A stretch of 64,000 bases of DNA from Nostoc carneum NIES-2107 (lineage in GTDB: Bacteria; Cyanobacteriota; Cyanobacteriia; Cyanobacteriales; Nostocaceae): the NCBI GenBank assembly GCA_002368155.1, contig AP018180.1, positions 5,877,430 through 5,941,429 on the forward strand. Reading direction: 5' to 3'. Below the pieces are notes generated by a model. The model was not told where the DNA came from, searched no databases, and worked only from the letters and a program-made list of their open reading frames with translations. Position numbers and translations under genes: made by a program. This document shows positions 56,720-64,000 of this stretch, piece after piece; the first letter of the stretch is position 1, and each line of letters starts with the position of its first letter.

Positions 56720-58995
56720 CAAAACAAACAGATTATAGTAATTTTTCTATGCTGGATTTATTCAGCATGGAAGTAAAAACCCAGGTTGCTATTTTAAACG
56801 ATCGCCTCTTAGCACTAGAAAATCAATCTCACCACCACGAAGACTTAGCAGCTTTGATGCGTGCGGCTCATTCTATTAAAGGCGCGGCGCGGATTGTACA
56901 ACTTAATTCCGTTGTTACCTTAGCTCATGCGATGGAAGATTGCTTTGTCGCAGCACAGGCGGGAGAAATTAAGTTAAATGCAACTAATATTGATGTGCTG
57001 CTAGCGGCTGTAGATATGCTGCTACATATAGGTGAAGCTTGCGAAGGTAATCCTAACCCACAATTACCAGATGAAGCCAGTATTCAAGCTTTAGTCAGTG
57101 CGATCGCAAATATTGGCAATTCTCAGCCTGTTAGTCAAGCTGTACCTGCAGAAATTCCGCCACCACAGGCAGCAGCAGAATCTCCTTGGGTTGTGTCTCC
57201 ATCTCAGGTTTTCGACTCAGGAGAAAAACCTGAAACCATACAAAACCGAGTTGTGCGGGTAGGTGCAGAAAATCTCAACTCCTTGATGGGTTTAGCTGGA
57301 GAATCTTTAGTTGAGTCCAAGTGGTTGGAAGGTTTTGCTGATTCTCTACTGAAACTCAAAACTAACCATACTCAGTTATCCGGCTTATTAGAAGGATTAC
57401 AAGAGCTATTAAATAAACAACATTTTGGGCATTTAATCGAACGCCAAATCCAAGAGCAAATGAGTGCAGTATCGCAAATAGCTAGTGAATGCCGCCAGCG
57501 ATTAGGCGATCGCCACAATGAAATAGAATTATTTTGCCAGCGTTCTACTAATTTAAGCGATCGCTTATATCGCCAAGTTATCGCTACTCACATGAGTCCC
57601 TTTGGCGAAGCTGGACAAGGTTTCCCGCGCATGGTGCGTGATATGTCTAGACAATTAGGCAAACGCATTCAATTAGAAATTACTGGGAAGTCCACACTGG
57701 TAGATAGATACATTCTCGAACGTCTGGAAGGGCCTTTAACTCATCTTCTCCGTAACGCTATAGATCACGGTATTGAAACACCCCAAGAACGTTTAGCGCT
57801 AGGGAAGCCAGAAACCGGCACAATTCGCATAGAAGTTGTCCACCGTGCTGGAATGCTGTTAATTACGGTTTCTGATGATGGGCGAGGAATAGATTTAGAA
57901 TTTTTGCGCCAGGAGATTGTCAGAAAAAACCTCACTGCACCAGAAATGGCTGCAAAACTCACTGAAGCTGAGTTAATGGAGTTTCTATTTTTACCTGGAT
58001 TTTCTACAGCCAAAACAGTCACAGAAATTTCTGGGCGAGGTGTGGGATTAGATATAGTACATAGCGCAGTCCGGGAAGTTGGCGGTAATTTGCGGGCTGC
58101 TTCTAATTTAGGCTTAGGTATGACATTTTACCTACAGCTACCCCTGACGCTGTCAGTACTGCGAACTCTTGTAGTAGAAATTGCCAATGAACCCTACGCC
58201 TTTGGTTTAGCACGTATCGATCAGTTAATCATGATTCCCAGATCAGCAATTGTGGTATCTGAGAATCAGCCATTTTTTATGCTAAATGAGCAAGTGATCG
58301 CTTTAATCTCAGCCCATCAAGTTTTAGAATTACCAGCACAGGTACAAAATCCCGAATTACTCCCAGTCGTCATTATTAGCGATCGCCTCAGTCGCTATGG
58401 TGTCGTAGTTGACCGATTTATTGGCGAGTGTAGTTTAGTTGTGCGACCCCTCGACCCCCGTTTGGGTAAAGTTCCCAATATCAGCGCCGCTGCTTTACTC
58501 GATGATGGTTCGCCAGTATTAATTATTGATATTGAAGATTTAGTTCGTTCCATTGCCAAAGTGCTTTCTAGCGGACAAATCAGCCAGGTAAATCACACTA
58601 CTCAAAAAGCAGCCGTCAAAAACTACAAACACGTGCTGGTAGTAGATGATTCAATTACAGTCCGCGAAATGGAGCGCAAACTGTTAGAAAACAAAGGTTA
58701 TAAAGTCGAAGTAGCAGTTAATGGTATGGATGGATGGAACGCCATTCGCAGTAGTGATTATGATTTGATTATTACAGATATTGATATGCCCAGAATGAAT
58801 GGTTTTGAACTCACCAGCCAAATTAAAAGCCATGAAAAATTAAAGCATACACCTGTAATTATCGTTTCCTACAAAGACCGAGAAGAAGATAAAATTCATG
58901 GCTTAGAAGCAGGTGCAAACTACTATCTGACAAAGAGTAGTTTTCATGATGATACCTTGCTCAAAGCCGTACTAGACCTAATAGGCGAACCCTGA
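56716..58995 (+). CDS. Hybrid CheA histidine kinase with C-terminal receiver (WspE-like)
   Basis: 759 residues. HPt with the phosphorylated His52 (MRAAHSIKGAARIV); dimerisation and HATPase domain (LTHLLRNAIDHGIETPQERL, SDDGRGIDLE, GRGVGLDIVHSAVREVGGN); a CheW-like regulatory domain; and a C-terminal receiver (KHVLVVDDSITVREMERKLL, DLIITDIDMPRMNGFEL, VSYKDREEDK). The CheA-REC fusion is the WspE form. It would phosphorylate CheB and probably the downstream receiver kinase. Confidence 0.94.
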   Translation: MTKQTDYSNFSMLDLFSMEVKTQVAILNDRLLALENQSHHHEDLAALMRAAHSIKGAARIVQLNSVVTLAHAMEDCFVAAQAGEIKLNATNIDVLLAAVDMLLHIGEACEGNPNPQLPDEASIQALVSAIANIGNSQPVSQAVPAEIPPPQAAAESPWVVSPSQVFDSGEKPETIQNRVVRVGAENLNSLMGLAGESLVESKWLEGFADSLLKLKTNHTQLSGLLEGLQELLNKQHFGHLIERQIQEQMSAVSQIASECRQRLGDRHNEIELFCQRSTNLSDRLYRQVIATHMSPFGEAGQGFPRMVRDMSRQLGKRIQLEITGKSTLVDRYILERLEGPLTHLLRNAIDHGIETPQERLALGKPETGTIRIEVVHRAGMLLITVSDDGRGIDLEFLRQEIVRKNLTAPEMAAKLTEAELMEFLFLPGFSTAKTVTEISGRGVGLDIVHSAVREVGGNLRAASNLGLGMTFYLQLPLTLSVLRTLVVEIANEPYAFGLARIDQLIMIPRSAIVVSENQPFFMLNEQVIALISAHQVLELPAQVQNPELLPVVIISDRLSRYGVVVDRFIGECSLVVRPLDPRLGKVPNISAAALLDDGSPVLIIDIEDLVRSIAKVLSSGQISQVNHTTQKAAVKNYKHVLVVDDSITVREMERKLLENKGYKVEVAVNGMDGWNAIRSSDYDLIITDIDMPRMNGFELTSQIKSHEKLKHTPVIIVSYKDREEDKIHGLEAGANYYLTKSSFHDDTLLKAVLDLIGEP

Positions 58996-59119
58996 TTCTG
59001 AGTTTAGATTTTAGATTTTGGATTTTAGGCTCATAACTAAACCAATTACCCCTTCCCCCTTCCCCCTTTCCCATTCCCCAGTCCCCAGTCCCCAATCCCC
59101 AATCCCCAATCCCCATTCC

Positions 59120-60097
59120 ATGAAAATCGCCATTGTTAACGATATGGTAATGGCTGTAGAAGTCCTACGCCGAACCATCGCCAAAATACCAGATTATGAT
59201 GTTGCCTGGATTGCTTACGACGGTGTAGAAGCTATCAATAAATGTGCTGCTGATACTCCTGATTTAATTTTAATGGATGTGCTGATGCCCAATATGGATG
59301 GAGTCGAAGCCACCAAGCACATCATGAAGCGATCGCCTTGTGCAATTATCATGGTGACTGCTAGTGTTAGCCGTTACGCTGGTAAAGTTTTTGAAGCAAT
59401 GTCTTATGGCGCTTTAGATGCTATTAATACGCCTACAGAAGGTAGCACCGGACTACTGAAAAAAATCTCTACTATCGCCAAATTAATTGATAAATCTCCC
59501 CGTCCAAGAATAGTAAATAAACCAAATAATTTACCATCATTAATTGCCATTGGTGCTTCTACAGGTGGGCCGCAAGCTTTAACGAAAATTCTCTCGCAAT
59601 TTCCTCAAGATTTTCCGAGTGCAATAGTTGTTATTCAACATTTAGATGCCCAATTTACTGCCAATTTTGCCGCTTGGTTAAACGAGCAAACTTCATTATC
59701 CGTTCAAATAGCTAATCCTGGTGCTTCTGTGCAACTGGGGAAGGTTTTACTAGCTGGTAGAAATCATCATCTTGTAATGCGTCCCAACCTAACTTTTGAG
59801 TATGAAGAAGAACCCTTGGATTGCTACTACCATCCCTCAATTGATGTTTTTTTTAAAAGTGCAGCTAAAAACTGGAGTGGAAATGGCGTAGGAGTCCTAC
59901 TCACAGGTATGGGTAGAGATGGCGCTCAAGGTTTAAAAATGATGCGAGATGCTGGATGGCATACCATTGCCCAAGATAGCAAAACTTCTATTGTGTACGG
60001 TATGCCCAAAGCCGCAGCAGAATTAAATGCGGCTATAGAGATTTTACCAGTCGATGCGATCGCCTCAGCTTGTATCAAATCTATATCTGCTGGCTAA
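59120..60097 (+). CDS. CheB-type protein-glutamate methylesterase (WspF-like)
   Basis: 325 residues from ATG at 59120; the frame upstream encodes only heptamer repeats ([15 protein letters not shown]) and is not used. An N-terminal receiver (LILMDVLMPNMDGVEATKHI) is followed by the methylesterase: AIGASTGGPQALTKIL (Ser), VVIQHLDAQF (His), LLTGMGRDGAQGLKMMRDAG (Asp). It removes methyl groups from the MCP in adaptation. Confidence 0.93.
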   Translation: MKIAIVNDMVMAVEVLRRTIAKIPDYDVAWIAYDGVEAINKCAADTPDLILMDVLMPNMDGVEATKHIMKRSPCAIIMVTASVSRYAGKVFEAMSYGALDAINTPTEGSTGLLKKISTIAKLIDKSPRPRIVNKPNNLPSLIAIGASTGGPQALTKILSQFPQDFPSAIVVIQHLDAQFTANFAAWLNEQTSLSVQIANPGASVQLGKVLLAGRNHHLVMRPNLTFEYEEEPLDCYYHPSIDVFFKSAAKNWSGNGVGVLLTGMGRDGAQGLKMMRDAGWHTIAQDSKTSIVYGMPKAAAELNAAIEILPVDAIASACIKSISAG

Positions 60098-60332
60098 TCT
60101 TAATTTAGGTTATCAATAAATCTCAGTAAATTCACTATTAAAACATTATTTTATCTTTGATTTGCACTAGAAAATACTCTGACAAATTGGTTTTATAGAC
60201 TCAAAAAATATGTTTTTTTAAGTTAGAGAAATTACTGATTTTTTACAAAAAAACACATTTCTATTCAACACTGAAAAATAGGTTAATATTAATACAACTA
60301 ATCACTTAGTTTAGATTTACTAATACTTTGAT

Positions 60333-61712
60333 ATGGTCACACACCTAGAATTACGAGCAATATCGTCAGATATCAAAAAAACCGTACCGAATTATCCTCC
60401 AGTAAATAATTCGGAAACTGCTTTTTATAGGGAAGATATCGCTACAGATAAAGCCACTGTAATGTTAATCGACGATCAGCTAATTATTGGTGAAGCTGTT
60501 TGTCAAATTCTGTCTAGCGATCCCAAAATTTCATTTCACTATATAAGTGACCCCACACAAGCCATCCAAGAGGCGATCGCTCTATCGCCTACAGTAATTT
60601 TACTGGATTTGGTGATGCCAGAAATGGATGGATTAATGTTGTTGCGTTGGTTTCGTTCCCATCCCGCAACACGCGATATTCCTATAGTCATGCTGTCTAG
60701 TAAAGAAGAAGCAAAAGTAAAAGCAGAAGCCTTTGCTGCAGGGGCGAATGACTATCTAATTAAGTTGCCAGATCCAGTTGAGTTAATTGCTCGGATTCGT
60801 TACCATTCCAAGGCATACAATAATCTCAAAGCACTCACTACAGCAACTATTAACGCTCAATTACAAGCGAAACAATTAGAACATACTGTCAAGCAATTAC
60901 AAACCACCCAAGTGCAACTTGTGCAGACAGAAAAAATGTCTAGTTTGGGTCGCATGGTTGCAGGATTAGCTCACGAAATCAATAATCCTATAAATTTCAT
61001 GCAAGGTAATTTTAAATACCTTGATAGTCACATTCAATCTCTAGTAGCTCTCATTCAAGCCTATCAACAAGAATATCCCCAATTTAATGCTGTCATTGAG
61101 GACAAAGCTAGCGATATTAATCTAGAATTTATTCTTGAGGATTTACCAAAAATTCTCACATCAATGAAAATCGGGTCTGAGCGGATTAGCGAAATGATTT
61201 TATCATTGCGAAACTTTGCCCGCCTCGACCAAGCTGGTAGCAAGAAGGTGAATATTCATGAAGGCATTGAAAGTACTCTATTACTTTTAAAACATCGCAT
61301 CAGGCAAGATATTCAAATTGTCAAGGATTACAGTAATATGCCCTTAGTTGAATGTTATCCTGCGGAATTGAATCAGGTATTCATGAATGTTCTAAATAAT
61401 GCCATTGATGCTGTTTTAGAACAGCACAACAAAGCTCAAGAGAAACAAATTATTATAAAAACCGAAATAACAGAGTTAGCGACCGTTAAAATTACGATTA
61501 TTGATAACGGCATTGGCATTAAGCCAGAAATCCAAGCTAAAATTTTTGATCCATTTTTTACAACCAAACCAGTAAATAAAGGAACTGGTTTAGGATTATC
61601 AATTAGCTATCAAATAATTGAGGAACATCAAGGAAAAATTAGTTTAAAATCAGAGCTAGGTCACGGAACAGAATTTGTAATTGAGATTCCAGTAAAGTTA
61701 AATCAACCATAA
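60333..61712 (+). CDS. Receiver-histidine kinase hybrid, likely output of the Wsp-like cluster
   Basis: 459 residues, no membrane segment. A receiver (~42-160) has MLIDDQLIIGEAVCQIL, VILLDLVMPEMDGLMLLRWF and MLSSKEEAKVKAE. A coiled coil leads to a kinase with SLGRMVAGLAHEINNPINFM (phosphorylated His) and boxes NQVFMNVLNNAIDAVLE, DNGIGI, FDPFFTTKPVNKGTGLGLS. In Wsp systems this slot is the GGDEF protein WspR, so here CheA may feed a phosphorelay rather than make c-di-GMP. It resembles the kinase at 22973. Confidence 0.9.
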   Translation: MVTHLELRAISSDIKKTVPNYPPVNNSETAFYREDIATDKATVMLIDDQLIIGEAVCQILSSDPKISFHYISDPTQAIQEAIALSPTVILLDLVMPEMDGLMLLRWFRSHPATRDIPIVMLSSKEEAKVKAEAFAAGANDYLIKLPDPVELIARIRYHSKAYNNLKALTTATINAQLQAKQLEHTVKQLQTTQVQLVQTEKMSSLGRMVAGLAHEINNPINFMQGNFKYLDSHIQSLVALIQAYQQEYPQFNAVIEDKASDINLEFILEDLPKILTSMKIGSERISEMILSLRNFARLDQAGSKKVNIHEGIESTLLLLKHRIRQDIQIVKDYSNMPLVECYPAELNQVFMNVLNNAIDAVLEQHNKAQEKQIIIKTEITELATVKITIIDNGIGIKPEIQAKIFDPFFTTKPVNKGTGLGLSISYQIIEEHQGKISLKSELGHGTEFVIEIPVKLNQP

Positions 61713-61970
61713 AATTTTCTTAGCTGCAATCTTGATAAATTGCACAACTAGACTTCGTAGATTACTTTATATTGGCTGACTCAGACTTATTACAAGCATT
61801 TTGATATTTTCCCCAATTTTAAATAGCAACTTTAATTCAGGGTATTCTCCATAAAATAATTGCATTCATACCATCGATAATACTTTCAACTCACATCTAT
61901 TTTTGACATTATTATCGGGGTTTATCTTCTTCACTCAAAACAGATAATATCTCACAAAATTACTCAATCA

Positions 61971-62594
61971 TTAGATTGCATACGAGAGAGATACTCTATC
62001 ATGCTCTATATATTTGTTATTGCATCTGCCTTGTTCGTAAATTTGACGCTCAATACCATTAAAGAATTGCAAACGCGCATCCATTGCGTCTAAAATAGCT
62101 TGTTTAGTCTGCGTATTAATATTCTCATCATAATTATTGAGATGAGGATCTAGGACTGCAGCTAGTTTCGCTGCATGACTATCATCGACATCAATATGAA
62201 CTTCAAAAAATATCAATGATTCTTTGGGTAATGGCGTTGAACCTAAAATTCCCCTATATAATTGCGTGTACAACGAGCTAACAATTCCTTCGGAAGCATA
62301 ACAAACTGCACCCAACGCAGCTAAGTAACCATATTGAAATGGAAGTCTCAAGTAAGTTTCAATTAAAGCACGAGTTTCTGGTGCAGTTGGTAATGCTGCT
62401 AAAGTACTATCATCAATACCCAGGGTACGAGTAAACCGCCGAAATAATTCTGGATGGGATTGACTTAAATCTCCCTGTCCCATTTCATCAAATAGGTTAT
62501 CTAAGATGACTAACTGAGCAGCTTCATCTGAGCAGCATGATAAAATTCTGGCAAGAATCCGGTTAAATTCCTTAGAGAATTTGTACATCTGCAC
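61971..62594 (-). pseudogene. 5'-truncated haem-oxygenase-fold (iron-containing redox enzyme family) gene
   Basis: The open frame gives 207 residues starting at GTG 62594 (VQMYKFSKEFNRILARIL), with FDEMGQGDLSQSHPELFRRF and FFEVHIDVDDSHAAKLAAVL, the conserved acidic and histidine iron ligands. Family members have ~30-40 more residues before FSKEF. In-frame reading upstream gives only IGVLA before a TGA, and no matching N-terminus is found in other frames. An IS1182-like transposase lies just beyond, so the N-terminus was probably removed by insertion. A short product from the GTG cannot be excluded. Confidence 0.6.
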
Positions 62595-62810
62595 AGCTAG
62601 AACACCGATTCAGTAATGGAGAAACGAAAGCAAATCAAGCTGATATAGAGTAAAAGGATGAAGGTAAAAATAGAGCAAAATCTTATCAGGTAATGATTGT
62701 AGCCATTAGTAATGGAATATAGAGATTTAATCAACTCTCAAGGAAAAGTGCGCTCAAGTTTCAGGTATATTCGATGTTACACAGATGCATGAAAGACCGA
62801 GAGTATACCT

Positions 62811-64000
62811 ATGCGTCCAGTCCATTGGCATCCACCGACCGAACTTAACGCTCAAGAGCAAAAAATCGTCAAGCGGATCAAAAGAGCAAAGCTATTCACG
62901 TTCTTGCGGCAATACCGTCATCAGTTATTTGATGAGGAATTTCAAGAAGAACTGAGCAAGCTTTATGCAGATTCTCCCAAAGGGCATCCACCAGTACCTC
63001 CAGCACAACTGGCATTAGTGACAATCTTACAAGCTTATACAGGAGCATCCGATGCGGAAGCGATTGAAGCGTTGCTCATGGATAGACGTTGGCAGTTAGT
63101 GCTTGATTGCATTGATTGTGAGCAAGCACCATTTTCTCAAGCGACACTTGCCAGGTTTCGCACAGCACTGATTATCCAAGGACTCGACCGACGATTAATT
63201 GAGAAAACAGTAAAACTAGCAGAACAGAGCAAGGGTTTTGGCTCAAGGCAATTACGGGCAGCGCTTGATTCCAGCCCCTTGTGGGGAGCATCGAAGGTTG
63301 AAGATACATATAATTTATTGGGTCACGCGCTCAAAAAAGCGATTGGCGTGATAGCTGTCCAGCAGGGGAGGGGGTTGGCGGAAGTTGCACAAGATATTGG
63401 GGTAGATATGGTTGCAACTTCAAGCTTGAAAGCGGCTTTAGACTTAAACTGGGATGACCCAGATCAGAAAAATTTGGCCTTGGGGATTGTACTGGATGCT
63501 TTAGAGAGAGTTGAGACTTTTGTTCAAACACAGCCTACTGAAAATGAACATCCGCTACTTCGTTCAACTCTTGAAACAGCAAGACAAATCGAAACACAGG
63601 ATGTGGAAGTTGATGCCAATGGTGAGGTAAAACTGCGCTCTGGTGTTGCCAAAGAACGACGTATTTCAGTTGAAGACGAAGAGATGAGACATGGACGTAA
63701 AAGCCGTAGCCAGAAAATTGATGGCTATAAACGTCATGTGTTACGAGATTTAGACAACGGAATGATTCGCGCTGTTGGTATTACCAAAGCTAATGTCCCA
63801 GAAGCATCAGTAACCGATGCGATTACTCAGGACTTACAAACACAAGATGTTGAACTTACCGAATTGCATATTGACCGGGCTTACTTGAGTAGCTCCTTAG
63901 TTAAAAATCGTAGTGAGCAATTGAGTATATACTGTAAGGCTTGGGTCGTCCACAACGGTACAAAATTTGGTAAAACTGCCTTTGTGTTGGACTGGGACAA
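62811..64000 (+). CDS. IS1182-family transposase, 3' end outside window
   Basis: ATG at 62811; the frame is open to the end of the window (396 codons). It begins MRPVHWHPPTELNAQEQKIV and has KGHPPVPPAQLALVTILQAY, FSQATLARFRTALIIQGLDR and ALDSSPLWGASKVEDTYNLL, the DUF772-type N-terminus and start of the DDE domain of IS1182/IS5-like transposases. Then SRSQKIDGYKRHVLRDLDNG and LTELHIDRAYLSS follow. No frameshift seen. The left terminus of the element is probably near 62600, adjoining the truncated gene. Confidence 0.88.
   Translation, partial: MRPVHWHPPTELNAQEQKIVKRIKRAKLFTFLRQYRHQLFDEEFQEELSKLYADSPKGHPPVPPAQLALVTILQAYTGASDAEAIEALLMDRRWQLVLDCIDCEQAPFSQATLARFRTALIIQGLDRRLIEKTVKLAEQSKGFGSRQLRAALDSSPLWGASKVEDTYNLLGHALKKAIGVIAVQQGRGLAEVAQDIGVDMVATSSLKAALDLNWDDPDQKNLALGIVLDALERVETFVQTQPTENEHPLLRSTLETARQIETQDVEVDANGEVKLRSGVAKERRISVEDEEMRHGRKSRSQKIDGYKRHVLRDLDNGMIRAVGITKANVPEASVTDAITQDLQTQDVELTELHIDRAYLSSSLVKNRSEQLSIYCKAWVVHNGTKFGKTAFVLDWD

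Overview
The window looks like chromosomal DNA from a filamentous, heterocyst-forming cyanobacterium (Nostocales). The evidence is a complete Mo-nitrogenase cluster in the Anabaena/Nostoc arrangement (nifB-fdxN-nifS-nifU-nifH-nifD-nifK ... hesA-hesB-fdxH), the rbp-rpsU pair, PurS/PurQ and DUF2232 proteins typical of cyanobacteria, many GCGATCGC (HIP1-like) octamers, and intergenic runs of degenerate heptamers (CCCAATC, TTGGTAA, CATTACC types). The genus cannot be fixed from the sequence alone.

Layout. 1-5.8 kb: a cobalamin region. A partial cobL runs leftward out of the window; a SAM methyltransferase and a GNAT/DUF1778 toxin-antitoxin pair follow; then a cobalamin riboswitch heads cobG-cobH-cobI. 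5.9-15 kb: an IS1-family element with a -1 frameshift site, rbp-rpsU, an aldo/keto reductase, a degenerate MazG-like protein, a solute-binding lipoprotein, a small coiled-coil protein, a CobT-like enzyme whose gene has absorbed two repeat insertions, a DUF2232 membrane protein and a Crp/Fnr regulator. 15-27 kb: a 1300-residue protein with a C-terminal Hsp70/actin-like ATPase, a sugar transferase, a lone MalG-type permease, an intact IS630-family element, a sensor kinase and a predicted outer-membrane barrel. 27-28.7 kb: a Fur-family (probably Zur) regulator divergent from purS-purQ.

28.8-48.2 kb is the nitrogen-fixation block. A leftward unit holds an Asr1405-like gene, a 31-residue membrane ORF, nifV, nifZ and nifT. 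After a 1.7-kb gene-free stretch comes the rightward unit nifB, fdxN, nifS, nifU, nifH, nifD, nifK, a Mo-nitrogenase-associated gene, nifE, nifN, nifX, two accessory genes, nifW, hesA, hesB, fdxH and fdxB. Neither nifD nor fdxN is interrupted by an excision element here. NifS/NifU supply Fe-S units, NifB builds the cofactor core, NifV supplies homocitrate, NifE/N/X assemble FeMo-co, NifH/D/K are the enzyme, and FdxH/FdxB/FdxN are electron carriers.

48.5-51.8 kb: a small XRE regulator followed by an unusual protein joining a RelE/ParE-like N-terminus, an SF1 (UvrD-like) helicase and a TPR-like tail. 52.2-61.7 kb: a chemosensory cluster whose gene types match the Pseudomonas Wsp pathway (CheW, CheR-TPR, MCP, WspD-like CheW, CheA-REC, CheB) but ending in a response-regulator/histidine-kinase hybrid in place of a diguanylate cyclase. 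62-64 kb: a 5'-truncated haem-oxygenase-fold gene beside an IS1182-like transposase that runs off the window.

The strongest candidates for something not well described are the RelE-helicase-TPR fusion with its XRE neighbour, the Wsp-like cluster with kinase output, the giant Hsp70-like protein, and several foldback repeat families, some of which have entered coding sequence.
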